Numbered from the stretch's first letter, positions 38,815 to 52,452 are shown. The stretch is 64,000 nt of DNA from Lepidonotus clava (GCA_936440205.1 OW387147.1:15525629-15589628); one strand, 5' to 3'. Made by a program: numbers and translations. Notes: a model not told the origin generated them from the letters alone.

Positions 38815-39556
38815 ACAGCAGCACCCAGCAGTTGTGCAGTGTGAATATGGCCCATCCCTCCCACAAAGAGTGTGAACCCAGCCCACCCCTCTCACAGTGT
38901 CAACCACGCCCAGCAGTCATACAGTCATCTCAGCCTACCCCTCCAACAGCGACAGCCTCACCCGGTAGTCATACAATGTGAACCCAGCCTACCCCTCCCA
39001 CAGTGACAGCCATAAATGCCAGTCATACAGTGTGAACCAAGCTCAACCTTCCCACAGTGACAGCCACGCCCGGCAGTCGGGCAATGTGAATCTGGCCCAA
39101 CCCTCCCATCCCAGGCAAGCAGCGACGTAACAAGAACGTTCTGCGACTGTACTTTTTAAGTTAATCTATAACCTATCCCATTGTCACGTAGCAATAACGT
39201 TATTTTAGGTAAAGTTACAACTTATCAAAAAAGAACGTTATAATAACGTAATTTCTTGGTCGAGTTGTGATCGAACTAATAAAGAATGTTATTATAATGT
39301 TATTATAACGTGAAAGAACGTAACAAGAACGTCACAATAACGTAATATTGCGACGTCGCAATGTTAGGTTCTAAAGACGTCTTTGGGTGCCATCAAAATA
39401 ACGTAACAAGAACCAAAACAGGACTCACCAGAACGTTATAATAACGTTATTATAACGTCATATTCTTGCCTGGGATAGTCACAGCCACACCCGGCAGTCA
39501 TACAGTGTGAACCCGGCCCACCCCTCCCATGGTGACAGCCACACCCAGCAGGGATA
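38815..39556. repeat. 54-bp minisatellite interrupted by a MITE
   Basis: The unit contains TGTGAACCCAGCCCACCCCT, CCCACAGTGACAGCCACGCC and CAGTCATACAG. TGTG anchors at 38977, 39031 and 39085 are exactly 54 bp apart. The next anchor at 39506 is also exactly 54 bp away once the 367 bp of inserted DNA is removed. About seven units, the leftmost one partial. Confidence 0.85.
39110..39474. mobile_element. AACGTT-rich MITE (365 bp) inserted in the minisatellite
   Basis: Ends CCCAGGCAAG and CTTGCCTGGG are perfect 10-bp inverted repeats, flanked by AT on each side (39108-39109 and 39475-39476). The body is crowded with AACGTTATAATAACG and ACGTAACAAGAACG words in both orientations. No ORF. The host minisatellite gives an independent length check (see findings). 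If the inverted repeat is read two bases longer (ATCCCAGG...), the element is 369 bp with no duplication, but the 54-bp period favours a 2-bp duplication. Confidence 0.85.
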
Positions 39557-40532
39557 CATTTTACAAGACCTCTGGAAAGAGAATTTTAGAAAGTGTTCTT
39601 ATGGTGCTAACTCTGTCTGACACCTACCATTAAGATGGCCCCGGCCTAAGCCTCCCAAATGACGTCCTGGGGGAATAGCAAACCAGAAATTAATCCACAC
39701 AGTGGCCACTTCCTTCGCACCAGATTAGGACGTGTGATTTAGAATATTGAAGTTGACAGGCGTTACTAATCCCCTTAACGGCCCAAGCATAGCCCGTTTG
39801 TGTCCCTTCGGGCTGCTGGAGGCAATACACACTTTATACAGAATACATAGCTCTGCTGCAGAGACAAATCTGTTATTAAACTAAACGGGGAAAATGTGGT
39901 CAATTAGCCTATGGACGCGACTTCTCAATGAAATAAAATATTTCCCTCTTTGGCACACATCGATGTGATTCTGCGTCGACTTTAGCTTTTCTTATAGAAT
40001 AGAGAAAAAGTATTATCTTTCTACTGAATCATGATGTGGTTATGTGCAGACTATATTGATGATACATGTAGTTGGAAAGGCAAGCACAGCTGGATTCTTA
40101 ATCTCGCTTAAGAGGTTGCAAAACAATGTAACTTGAGCCAATTCATCATGTTCATATAATGCTTTTGGAAGTGTTTCTGCGTGGGCAATTATAAGGTGAT
40201 TTTCAGAGGATGTCTAGTCTGACACAAAACCCACCCACCTCTATAGCAAATCCTTGAATGTTACGGCCATTCGAACCACTAGTTATAAATATAGGTGTCA
40301 TATCCAGCTAATAACGGGGCTTTTATTGACTGTTTACTTCCAGGATATTAGGTCGTATACAATCAGAACCTTCAAACCAGCCTGGTGAGGGGTGGGAAAT
40401 GATCAAAACCGTGTTAATAACTAGAGCAACTTTCAACGTGTGACCGTATACGACAGCTGGTCCGCTGATTGTCCAATGACAAAAACATCGACCACTGTGC
40501 AATTGTGTACTTTAAGATCAGGTACTGACCAC
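39557..40532. other. Non-coding stretch
   Basis: Nothing supportable. Ordinary host DNA. Confidence 0.35.
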
Positions 40533-41271
40533 CCCCAGATTCCTAAATAAATAATGCAGATCCGTAAAATATACCCACAAGTACTATGTACGGACTGTAG
40601 TACCTCCGTAAATTATTACAAGTGTCCCTAACTAGCCCTATAATTATACGAAAAGTGTGCACACCATCCACATAGGGGTAGTCCTTTCAGGACCTATAAT
40701 TATATCTGATGCATAATAGTTAGCAGACTAGTAGACTTGGATGTAAGTACAGTCTAACAAGTAATTCCGTAACATAAGAGAAGTCTGAACAATCATCCGG
40801 GACCTGTCCAAATAACATGAGGCTCCTATAGGATGACAACAATACATATTTACCTTAATATCATTTACTTTTTCCATTTCTTGCTGAATATTTCATTCAT
40901 TTCATTATATTTCTTGTTCCTGTTAAGGTTTTTTAATAATGTGTTTTTAGAAAATTATTTTAGACAACTAAGAGGTATGTTACAGCACCTCTGACCCTCC
41001 CGGTTCTTTTTTCTGTATTTTTGGTATATTTCCGTAATATTTTAGGTAAAAAGGGGTACTTAGGGACACTTTTTCTGTAAAGCCCTAGAAAATCTTTGTT
41101 TGTACGCATTTATGACGTCATTTTTACCTTTAGTATCTTTTTTTCTATTTTAGTATACTTAGGAATACTATAGTTCATTTTCCGTACTATTGACATTTAC
41201 AAAGGTTATTTTACGGATCTAACCCTTGTTCGTATATTTGCGGACCCGTAAATGTACTTAGGAATCTGGGG
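40533..41271. mobile_element. TIR element (739 bp) with degenerate arms and CAC flanks
   Basis: Left CCCCAGATTCCTAAATA and the inverse of the right end CCCCAGATTCCTAAGTA match 16 of 17. Weaker inverted matches continue for more than 100 bp (GATCCGTAAAAT and AAGTGTCCCTAACTA on the left against AAGTGTCCCTAAGTA on the right). CAC flanks both ends (40530-40532 and 41272-41274). The body is AT-rich with repeated CCGTAAAT/GTACTTAG words and no ORF. Superfamily unassigned. Confidence 0.65.
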
Positions 41272-41274
41272 CAC

Positions 41275-43613
41275 AACTGGCTGCTGGTCGCAGGAATGGA
41301 GAAGATGGTATGGTAAGCAGGGCTTTGGGTTAGATATCAACTGCATTGCGATTGTAAGCTGATATATCCGGAAACCATTATCAGCTGTCAAATACAACAA
41401 TAATAATGATCCTTAGAAAATACAGTTTTGATTGCCAGACACCCTAGGTTGAGGGTACAACATTGCTGAAGAATGCTAACTGCTGAAGGAGATTTTGCTG
41501 CAAATACTGTGAATGCATAAGCGGTATTCGTGCTCTGTGCAACTGGGCAGCGATGCGGTAAACTTGGACGTTTTGGAATCATAATCTAGAATCACGCCAA
41601 ATCACAATTTCATAGTGAGCCGTAGGTTCATGTGGTTCCTCTGCTGTATGTTTCATAAGTGGTATCTCAGTCCGTGATGATGTTTAAACTATAGAAACTA
41701 TTTGGAATGCAAAGAATTAACGCCATGACAATTCCTGCAAGTATGTATAATCTGATGTATCTATACCACTCTAAATTGTTCGTTTATAGCATGGAAAATC
41801 TTGTAAGAATAAGCGTAGGCGAGGGAATGCGGGGGAGGGGTGGGGGGCAATGAGGGTCACTGTTATCAAATCATCCACTCCCATTATGGCTCTGCAGTAT
41901 TTAACTGAAGGGGTTAAGTATTTCACGTATGTGTAGAACCACACATAACACTTCACGACATGGAGGAGAACGCATTGCAAGAATTTAAGAACATTCAAAT
42001 ACAATATGGATATCAAACAACCAGCCAAAAGCGCACAATAATTTTTCAAAGGATGATTGAGATATGCCGAAGAAAGTTTGATCGATCGAGGGGAAGTTTC
42101 GAGGGGCCATTCGGAAGAGTCCATTGGCAAGGGCCATACAAAAGATTAACATTCATAACATACACGCACACGTTAAAGACACGTTTTGAGAACGCGTAAC
42201 TAAATGACATAATCATCACTGGCACCTTAGTCAAAGTTTTATCTGAGAAGACACAATTTCGTCTGACTGAACATCTATCACGTTTTATCACTAAGTAGGC
42301 CGATTGGTGAAGTTTGTAATCTAAATCAATCTACGTTCTAATATCGCATAGATATAACTTTCTTTAAACTCGTGTCTAATGGGCCTCCACCAACCACACA
42401 TCTCCTGGGCACGCCAATACTAAAAACGCCGAAAACTCCATCCCTATTCTGAAACCACCCAAGGCACACCGTTTTTGGGTTATTGAAAACCAAAAACTAT
42501 TACCCAAAAAAACGATTCAACGTTAAAAAGCGAAGATGAGAGACTTGAGTTTTGTTTGATCCTGGCCAGAAGTGTGAGTGATGCGGGCAGGGTGTTACGT
42601 TTACGACCTGCTGGTCGTTAAGGGTTTACCGACGAGGGCCGGGCACCCACCTGACAACCTGTTTATCTTGGCAGCGTGTCGGCCACTCGCTTTTTACCAA
42701 ACAGATGACGGCCAGCACATTAATTAAGTCACAGGGGTGAGAAGAGTAAAGTGGGGCCTCCAAAGGCCAGCTGTAAGGTAAAGGGTCGGGCGGTCGTATT
42801 TTACCTCGGTCATTATTGGATGAATACCGGGTCAAACTTTGAGCTGGTGAGCTACAGCCCCACATGCCTTTCTTGAACACTCTCCTCATTTCTAATTATC
42901 GGATCCTATGGATTAACTGAGATTTTCCAGTGAACGTACAGTTGTTGAGTGATAAGTTGCTAATTCATGATTTTGGAAATAGCTATGGTGTTGCCAGATA
43001 GGGGTTTTATACTGACAAATTAGACATCATATAACCATTTGACCGTTTCTTCTTGGATGGCCTTTACGGACCACCTCGTTATTCTATTTGACTGGATCTA
43101 GAGCTGCCTTCATGTCCCCCGTGGCTTGTTCTGACCTATTGCTAGGGACTACAAGCTCATAACAAACTGCTCTTGTTAACGCTTATATGGACTTCCCAAT
43201 CATTTATGATCAGGATAGATGCAAGAAAGGGCTTTTCACACTGCCGTAAAAACATACAAAAGCAACCTGCAATATAGAAACATCACATGTCAAACGGATT
43301 AACCATAATCGCAATTGGTTCTCCATTGATCCAGGAAGTATTCAATCACTCTCGCTGTCAGTACCACTATATTACTGTCCTGAGTCTAGTTATTGCTACA
43401 TCGCATTGATGAATGTGACATCTAGGACCAGAAAACTCTAATATCTGTTTGATTTCTGCCGTTGGGACAAACAGACGTATCCCAAGAATCAGGACTATTT
43501 ATATGGCACGGCTAGCAAACCCAATGAAAGGCCATCCCAGCAAATAGTAATAAGAAACAAGCTATACATGTAGGCCTATGTATATTCTTCATTCTTGTTC
43601 AATTTCCGGGTGC
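41275..43613. other. Non-coding stretch
   Basis: Frames of 64-119 codons on both strands around 41.2-42.9 kb overlap each other, lack motifs and are judged chance. No repeats of note. Confidence 0.35.
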
Positions 43614-43629
43614 GGTTGCCTTGGTAACC
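43614..43629. promoter_or_regulatory. Perfect RFX X-box-like palindrome
   Basis: GGTTGCCTTGGTAACC meets the full X-box consensus GTTGCC-N2-GGTAAC with both half-sites intact. It is the strongest of the three such sites in the window. Function not shown. Confidence 0.4.
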
Positions 43630-43768
43630 ATTTGGAACTTCGGTTTCCTGGAGTGATTTTCCTTGTAAAGATGACGCATGAACCGCCCCATCAACACAAA
43701 TGCTTTCTTTTATTCAATACAAGAGACAGGGTTATATCTTTGGAAATATCCAGCTCATTGAAAAGAAC

Positions 43769-43771
<3 letters not shown>

Positions 43772-43815
<44 letters not shown>
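43772..43815. repeat. (TA)n microsatellite
   Basis: About 22 TA units. Confidence 0.95.
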
Positions 43816-43816
<1 letters not shown>

Positions 43817-44294
43817 CAATATTTAGCTATATGTAATTTGGACTAACATAGAGAAAACGGGTAGATTGATATAATATTATATGTAAAGATGTACCGGATT
43901 TCTAGTGAATAGAAATCTACTTTGCCAGGTATGCGTGCTGTGTAATGGTTTTGCCACTAGCAAATAATATCTATACACACAAGTAACATTAATGCTGGCC
44001 AACCTACAAAAATAGAAAAATAAATCATCCTAAATACAGGTGGGGGTTTGCCGAAGCTATGGCATATTGTACCGCAACAACTAGATGAAGAAATACACCC
44101 CTTGGTCCACAAAGACACTTAAGGGGTCTGCAGTTGTACAGGGGCATGCCTGTGCTGTAAGAGCCGTCTTGATGCATTACGAACACGTCAGAATTAACCC
44201 CCGGCCCGGGTAGCGTCAGTCGGGAAGTGCTTAACACCATCCCGGTGACCCGCACGCCCTCTGTCGGCACCTTACCTCCCGACGGCCCTCCTGA

Positions 44295-44491
44295 AGGGGG
44301 TATTCCACTACACGACATTTGCTACGCTATGACGATGTCAGAGAGAACTCGCAAAATTTTAATATTAGAGACAAAATGTGTTGTTGTACAACTATGTGTA
44401 AAATACTCCAAATAACCAATTTTAAACGGCTATATAACTCCTGCATGCAATTTTCTGTAAAATCACCATAGTCATGCAGTGTAATAGGGCT
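44295..44491. mobile_element. Degenerate MITE related to the 15.8-kb element
   Basis: The left end AGGGGGTATTCCACTACACG is close to the 15792 element terminus AGGCCGTATTCCACTACGCG. The inverse of the right end, AGCCCTATTACACTGCATG, pairs with it imperfectly, and inner parts (CTACGCTATGAC and its inverse) also pair. No clean TTA duplication is left. Old, non-autonomous. Confidence 0.45.
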
Positions 44492-47242
44492 TTTACTTCC
44501 TGTCGCCGCATCGGACCCGCGAACGGGCTGTCCCAGTATGACCGGCGCCACCCCAGACATACCCAGGGGCACGGTGGGCATGGCCAAGGAGAGCATAAGA
44601 GGTTGTAGCGTGGACATGCGCAGTTAAAAGGCGATAGCAGGAGGCGGTTCCTTATTTGATTGCCAACAGGGGACCTATTGGTGGAGGCCAGCGGTGAGGA
44701 AGTATTGGTCGTCAGCCAATTTCTTTTCTCAATCCCTAACGGAGTTCATTATTACGGCTCATGTTACATATTGTTTAGTCAATAGTATTTTGAGGGAAGG
44801 CTTTAGTTATAGTCATATAGATTAGTATCTGCTTATCATATTCCTAGCATTGACACTTCTGCCACAGCTGCCTACCCACCTACAAGCCTACACGCCTACA
44901 CCCAGGGTCACCTCTAATTAGGCCAATTACACAAGTCAAATACAGTCATAATAACTATGCCACGAGAGTACAGATGTCAGGTGCATAAGGGTATATTTCC
45001 CCTAGTGGTCAAAACCATTATCAAGCCTTATACAATTTTACAAAATGTTACACTAAAACATACATTTTCATAAATTCACTTATCAAGTGCAACCATTGCA
45101 TTTCTCGCATTAATATGATTTGAATAATTATATGAATGCATATGGCTTCTTCCAACACCAAAAGAAATAGTAAAACATTCATAAGAATATAAATTATATA
45201 TATTCCCAATGCATTACCTCTGACATCATCACGTCATGATATTCCAACGCATACGTCTACTCTAGTATCTCTTTGTTGTTTAGTTATCTACAGTTTTAGT
45301 TGTCAATCAGTAGCGCATCTCAAATGTAATTACGATGCCATTTTAAGGGGACATACCGAGCTAGGGTTCGGGAAAAGAAATAGGCAAGCATTTGTGAAAC
45401 CTTTTCAGTGGGAAAATGAAACTTTCCATCTGATGGAACAAACGAATCGTATGGAACCAATCCATTTGTATATATATATATATATTACCCGCCGACAGTG
45501 AATTATGTTATCTGAACAAAGAAGGAATTGGTACCGTCCCGGTCCCGTTTGGAGGAGCAGTAGTCGATAGGACCAGTGGGAGTAGGTCGGGGGGGGGGGG
45601 GGGGTAAAGGGGGAGGTGGGTGTCCCCGAGACAGCCCGGTATTTACAGGCCGTAACAGGGCTCACCTTCCACCTTTTTCCCGCCTTATTGATCTTTAAGT
45701 GCCCCACCTAAGTTCCCAGAGGCCATATAAAGTGTGAGGATAGAGCGCTGGGTTATCACCGTCTCTATGGCGGAAAAAAAGTACGCCCAATTTACCAGTC
45801 CGTGGGACGGTCTTTATGGCAAGGAGAATTATTCTGCAATCCTTTCAGGAAGATGACTGCTTCATCCATCACATTGGGCCCTAGGAGGGGCCACAGGAGG
45901 AAGAAAGTGAGGGGAAGGCCTAAGACGGCATGGTTTGGATATTCTTTTTCTTTTGTTTTGTTTTGAGAAGGTCTATATAGAAGGTAATTGACCTAACTGT
46001 AAAAACAAGAAATAAAACAACAGACTGGACGACTATCACATTTGATTTGCTCTGGACTATTTCAAGGGCTAGACGCAATAAAATGTTTGTCATGCACTCA
46101 AGCTACTGCTGTAAAACGGAGTTTGTGGGCAGCTTCATCATCGTTGCAGCATTTCGTGATCCCGCCTGCTGACTTTTATCTAGTTTATGGGATCAGACTG
46201 GAACTAACCAATGGACCCAGTGGGGGAGGTTGTACTGGCCAAGATCTGACAGTGATCCGGGGACTGCTGCACCACGCCAGGACTACTTTAAAGACTTGTT
46301 TTGTGGAGAAACTTAGAAACTTGACACTGCACAGGGCTTCCACTCGCCATCATAATCTTTCAACATCACTCCTCGGTCCGTTTTGCTCACAGTGCCCCGT
46401 CCCAATAATCATGATCTGTCGATCCACTGAAAGATCCTGTACATCGTAGGAAGTGGTGAAATAAAATAAATGAAAGAGAAGGGGGCGGACTGTGAGAGGG
46501 GTAACAAATGTGTCTTGACGGCCGTCCTTTTGTTGGTGGGGGAAGAAGGGGAAATGCGACTGTTGTGTGGACCCACAGGCCTTGAAACCCTCGATTGATT
46601 GCTGCCCAAACTGTGCAGAATCCCTCAGACCATCTCGAGGCCTACCACCTGTACACTCCCCCCTCGCGCCCATTCAAATTTGGTCCCTCACACCATCCCC
46701 ATGCCTACCCACTTTACACTTCCTTCTCTGCCTTCACACAAAGTACCTATTAGGTCCATATCCACGTTCCTCCCTGCAATACTTAGAGACTCTCATGCCA
46801 TCACCAACTCCCAACTTTAACCCTCCCTCTCCTCATTCCCTCATAAAGAGACCTACGGACCATTCCGACGCGTGCTCTCCTTTCCTAACCTTCTCCAAAC
46901 AATACCGTCACGCCTAAGCCAACACCCTTCCCCACCCACCTGCCAGCACACGGCATCTTACCACACCTTGCCACAGTCGTGAGGTAGTCCGCCTGTCACC
47001 CAGGCCCTCACCACGTCTCGTGGAGGTGGTGACAGTATCTCCGGCTGCAGCGGCCCAGATAACCTGTTGCCGGCCTGCCGGTTTCCCCTCTCCCGACGCC
47101 CGGCATCGACGCGCCCGGAAAAGGTCAGCGCCGAGGGCTCATGCCCCGCTCCCCTTATTGAGTTTGACGTGAGCCACTCTCTTTGATGTGAGCAGCTCTT
47201 TTAGCGGCATACTCCGACCCCACGTGCTCCTGACGTGTGTCA
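44492..47242. other. Non-coding stretch with a TA run and a 16-G homopolymer
   Basis: (TA)n at 45469-45486 and a pure G-run at 45589-45604. Pyrimidine-rich DNA at 46.6-47.0 kb makes Pro/Thr/Leu-rich frames without motifs. A 135-codon plus frame (46042-46449) is unrecognised and judged chance. Confidence 0.35.
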
Positions 47243-47501
47243 CACGTACACGTAGCCGCAGAGACACGTAGCCGGCTTAGGGCGGGCAGGACGACGGCAT
47301 TAATTGGTTGTTAGTACGTGGGGGTGTCTGTCGTTGAGACGCATCTATGATAAGAGAGGCGGATTTTTCACTACGTGCTTTGGGGAAAATAACCGTTGTT
47401 TTGTATGATTAAGACTATGTTCAGTAGTGCAAGAAGGGTATGCGAGAGACACGTAAGCCAAATCTTTGAGTTTCAAGTATGAGAGTGCCTCATGTCACGT
47501 A
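47243..47501. promoter_or_regulatory. TACGTG/CACGTA cluster, candidate bHLH-PAS enhancer
   Basis: Seven copies of TACGTG (either strand) lie at 47243, 47249, 47265, 47315, 47372, 47450 and 47496. CACGTG at 47221 and GACGTGTG at 47232 are adjacent. TACGTG is the known site for Single-minded or Trachealess with ARNT/Tango, and ACGTG is the HIF core. A given 6-mer is expected about once per 2 kb on both strands. Function is inference. Confidence 0.4.
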
Positions 47502-50500
47502 CACAGCGCATTGAGAGATTTTCCACATACCGTGACAGCCACGAAGCGGACGCAGGCCCCGGTGTATGTCTCATTAGGCCTCAGACATGACGCTTTACCC
47601 TCAAAATGAAACTTATTAATACCCGTGTAATCCGTCATGTGCGCACGCGGCAGAGACACGATCGAAATGAAGGGCATCTGCCTAGCACGTCAGTACTATT
47701 CAATTAGTCTGGGTGACGGGGCACCAATAAGCTTAAATAAAATCATAAGTAAGGTATGTGCTGATATCTAGACTATCTAATACCATGTTTGTCTAATGTG
47801 CATTTTCATTACAAATAATTATTATGGTATCCGACCCGTCGATTGCTTGTTATCACTCCTTGAAACTACGTCGGCAGGTATGCTATTCAAGGGTTTTACA
47901 TGCACGACGCAAACACTTATCTCTTCCTTTCGTTTTTAAATATAAGGTTATAATTTCTTGAGAAAATAAGAAATGCCATTCATATTATAACGACCTTTCG
48001 GACTTACCTTGGATGAAAAATTGCCCGAAGGGCCCAATAGAATGATATCGTATTACCCCGGTTACTGTAATTCCTCTCTTGTTTCGATACAACCACTTCT
48101 TATTATCACTATTTCCCTGGATAACCAAAGTCATAGTTAATTGTAATTATTATGATGTATAATGTTTGGCACTTGACATACTTCAACATGAAAGTGCTTA
48201 CCTGTTAGGATAGGTATTGAATTTGAATAAGAGAAATGCGAGCCGGCAGTACATTACTGCCCTCTCCGCCCCTCTGATGGCCCCTCCTCTCAGGGTGGCC
48301 CCGATGTCAGGTTTTTCCCGGGGACAAGCAGCCGAGCATTGACACCGCAAAGGGAGCTGGGATTGATCCTAATCCGCGACCTCCCACACCGACCCCGGGC
48401 ACCGGCTTTGACAGGGGCAGGCAGGAGGGGGTTCTTACCAGGGGCCCTGGGGTGGATTCGCCATTTTGAAAAAAAGGGAGAAAGAAAAGGTTTTGGGGGT
48501 TATGCATTAAACATTTTCAAACAGTCAACTTGTTTTCAGTGTAATTGCTGTGATTAACGCAAACACATTTGTGGTCCGCCGAATACTGATGAATTGTCGT
48601 AGGTGTCCAAAGCGGCGACACACTTGATACATTTTATTTAAATGGTAAGATGTTAGGAGGTAGGGCAGACTTAGAGGTATCACTACAAACGTAATGCAAA
48701 AAAAAGGGGGGGGGGGGCTGTGAAAAAAGCGTAGGTTAAAAAAGAAAACTGGTCTATTATAGTCACCTGTTTCACAGCTAGGCCTATAAGATGTTATGAA
48801 ACATGCCTTTCATGTGAAAATAGTTATTTATGTTAATCATTAGTTCTACCTAGCCTTCTATAATTACACAACAAGTTGATACAATAAATGGGCATTACCA
48901 TAATCTGCTGAAAGACAGTTTAACTATACCTAATCGCCATTTCCCATTCAGCTATGGTAACGTAAGATTTACGATGGTCATACTCATCACTGATGAAATA
49001 TGAAACCAGGCTGATGATACTGTTATATCTGAATTACGGCTTATATAATTCATCTGGCGCTCTCACCTGTATCCCTTTCAAATCATCGTACAATCATGTT
49101 CAATCAAATTGTCCTGATAAGTGCCGTTCACACACGCTGTAAGTACTTTAGGACTTTATATGTCAGGACACGTCTACAATGAGGGGTCAGAGACAAGAAC
49201 ACATTGAGATGGGGTCCACTTCTGTTACTAACCACGTATAGTTAACAGGATCCGGAATCTGCGGTCAACAATGTGTAGGCGTAGAGGACAAACTTATGGA
49301 TAGCCTTGACAGGGAATACTATATGCAGCCCTGACCAAGTAAACATATTCAAGTGTGTAAGCGGTGAGATTGGGATGCATTGAACCATTGGCAAGTGAGT
49401 GCTACAGCTGATGGTCCACAAGACGACAAAGTATGACCAAAAGTGGACCCATTTCAAAAGTGGCCCCGTTTTGGTCCAGAAAAATTGCCGATCCAAAATC
49501 GGGTTGCCTTACTTTAGGAAATAGGCTCATGGATTATCCTACCCAAAATATAGACCTTTACAGACCTTAGACCTTTGTAAAAGGGGTCGTTAAAGGTCAA
49601 TCGAAATGTCAACTTTACGAGGCCTTATCAGAATCTTTATGGTCAGCTTTTAAATGTCTTGTAATGGTAACCTATAAACATGGATACGTTGGTGGTTCAT
49701 CCGCAAAGAGTCTATCGGCATATAGACACCGTTATGAGTTATAATTTTCCAATTTCTAGTGATTTTCCATGTGGATGGAGGCCTTTAATTGTGTAGGCGG
49801 TGGTCCACCATGCAATCATTGCAGTGTTCAGTCATGAAGAGCTGCAATTTGTCAAATATTTGTCTTACAAAATAAATAATTTGAAATGGAAGTTTACACG
49901 ATTTTCATACAAACACTGGCACCTTGTCATGAAACACATCATTATCCCAGTAAATGAAGAACGTAAATAAAAAGAATCGCGTAGTATCTTAGCTTGTTAC
50001 ATTATAACTTTGTGGATAATTGGCCTGAGGCAACCTATCCATTGTATTGGGTTCCGAATTGGGAAGTCATCGCTAGACGTTCGGCCTTACCCCTGGGAGG
50101 TACGGAAAGGTATTTTACTATCATTAGGTCCGAGTGGGTGAAGGAGCAGTTTCAATAGAGGTGCAGGTAATTAAATCAACCATCCTAATGGGTCGGAAAA
50201 TACAATCTAAAGCCCTATCGCAGAGTCTACATTATGGTGCGTTCTGTAAATATGCCAGGCTCGAGGCCGTAACTAAAAACACAAATGAGTTATATAGAAG
50301 ATTGGATTGCTGACGTTGTACATGATGTGCAATTTGCTGAACTACCATCCTGAAGTACTTCTCCAGGGTAATTACGTTATGTTGCTCATTCAATGCTATG
50401 GCCTAGTTTTTACATCACGGATATTAGCCAAGTAGCATCTGCCAAGGGAAAGTTTGGTTTCATCACGCAAACCTCAGTTTTTATGTTGTTCTTACCACCT

Positions 50501-52437
50501 GGAGTTTAGTACTTATGGGAGGCCTGATCATATTGGCGTTTCGTAACAGCAAACTCCTATCCCCGTCAACCTTCAAAGAGCGGATATTGGCACATACATT
50601 TCCCAACAGATACAAATAACTCTTTTTTTTAAGTTTTCGTTTGAAATTTTCTCAGTTTACAACGATCTTCAAATATAATCGAGCTAGGATGGCCTCATCT
50701 TATCTTGGAAGAAGTCATCAGGTTGGAAGCGTATACTTTTAAAATGACCAGTCTGATATTTTAGAATAGATGAGTACCGTTTTGTTTTACAAACAAAAAC
50801 AAATCACTTCATTATTTTGATCAGGGGAATAGCCTCTGTTTCTGAAATATCTAACGTATTATTGGTAGGACATAGAGTAATTTCGTTTGTATTAGATACG
50901 TCTCCCATTCGTTTTGGTTTTCTTGAATAGTTTGCTTTCATAGTGACATATTGCATGAGCATCATTTTTTGAGAAAGCATTGTAAGCTAAACATAATAAA
51001 CCTGCATAAATTTACTTTTTGCCATTATGAAAATGACATTTTCTAAATCAAAGTGTTAAGTATGCAAAGATTATAGTTATAATTCTGAGAATACCATGCA
51101 CTGTCTTTTAACACTTTCTATTCTATGTCGGTTACCAAGTAATAGGCTGCCCCTTAAAGGTTTGGAAACAATGAATTGGGGCTTCTTCCAACGCGATCAA
51201 TAAGCCTATAAAGAAACCAGCAGTGGGCCGCAGGGCACCCACACAATCAACAGTGGAATATCGATAATTATGACCATTTATTTCCATAATTTCACTCTTG
51301 TTTCCAGCGTAGTCAGAATTTAAAGACCATTATCAGCTGCAATATCATTATGGAATTCGTATAGTGGTTTCTATTTCTGCGGAGGTGGGAGACATAACCG
51401 GTTCGATAACGTTTGCTATGATAGCATGTTGACGTAAATAGGCCTATGTGACTACATAAATCAGCTGGCATAATCAATGGAGCCAGTTTCTCCCTTGTCG
51501 CCAACAGTTTCATCATCGTCAATAGACCTGTCCACTTTGCCAGCTAGCCTACCCCTTATTTCTATGATATCAACATTTTTAGACAAATGTTTGTCATATT
51601 TGATTTACATTTTCCTAGTACTATTACCCAAAACTAAACTTTATAAGCTTTAACTTTCAATATGATGTTAAATATGTAGCTGTATGACTGGAAAGCAAAA
51701 ATAGCATAGGAACAATGTTAAAAAATCCCATAGGAACAATGTTAAAGCCCTTCAGCTTTGCTCACACTGTCCAACCCTAAAATCACAAAAACATACCTTA
51801 TTTTTGTTCACCTAAAGAGAGGTAATTAGCTAATTGAGAGACAATAATAATTCATTCTCATTTATCAACACCTTATTGACTTAGAAAACACAAGTACAAA
51901 CTCATTCACTCAGATTTGTGACTTTGCAAAAACTGCATTTATGTCCGACCTCTGTATCATGCCAGCAATACATCCCAAAGTGAACAAGTCGAAAGGAATA
52001 TTTGTGAGCCCATATTGTCCGCTTATGATTATTTGTGTTTGGGTTGTATCATATCATATAAATAATTAATACAGTTTTTATACAGCTACCAGACCATACA
52101 CGAATGGTGGCAGTAAGTAATTTTCAAAGATGTGTTTCGTTTCATGGAAGTGTCATTGTAAGCAAACTTTAATTAAAACTCTGGCCGATACGATGGGTTG
52201 TCATTATGACAAACCCAGGGCAATGGTGTTTTTATTCCGGGGTCAGAGAGTTTTCACTCCATAAATCGTGGATGTTTACTGCATATCACTGTGGCCTACA
52301 GAAATGAAGAGAACCGAATCAAACTGCATAGGTCACTCGGTGAATGACAACTGAGCCATATTAAGGCTATCGTCCAAGGAGATCAATAATAAAGAAACCA
52401 ATACTGGCTAGTGCACCCTGGGTTTTGCCTATCACTG
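47502..52437. other. Long non-coding stretch
   Basis: No supportable gene. It holds an A8-G12 homopolymer junction at 48698-48717 and a direct duplication of CATAGGAACAATGTTAAA at about 51705-51745. 49550-49690 contains words (TAGACCTTT, CTTGTAATGGTAACC) resembling the CACTA-like MITE at 37 kb, probably a decayed relative without ends. Confidence 0.35.
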
Positions 52438-52452
52438 TCACCAGAGGGCGGG
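52438..52452 (+). promoter_or_regulatory. CTCF-like core motif
   Basis: TCACCAGAGGGCGGG fits the CTCF core CCASYAGRKGGCR except the first base. It sits at the left edge of a GC-rich island. A sequence match only. Confidence 0.3.

Noticed and set aside
46042-46449. 135-codon plus-strand frame
   Set aside because: No recognisable motif and no supporting splice or promoter signal.
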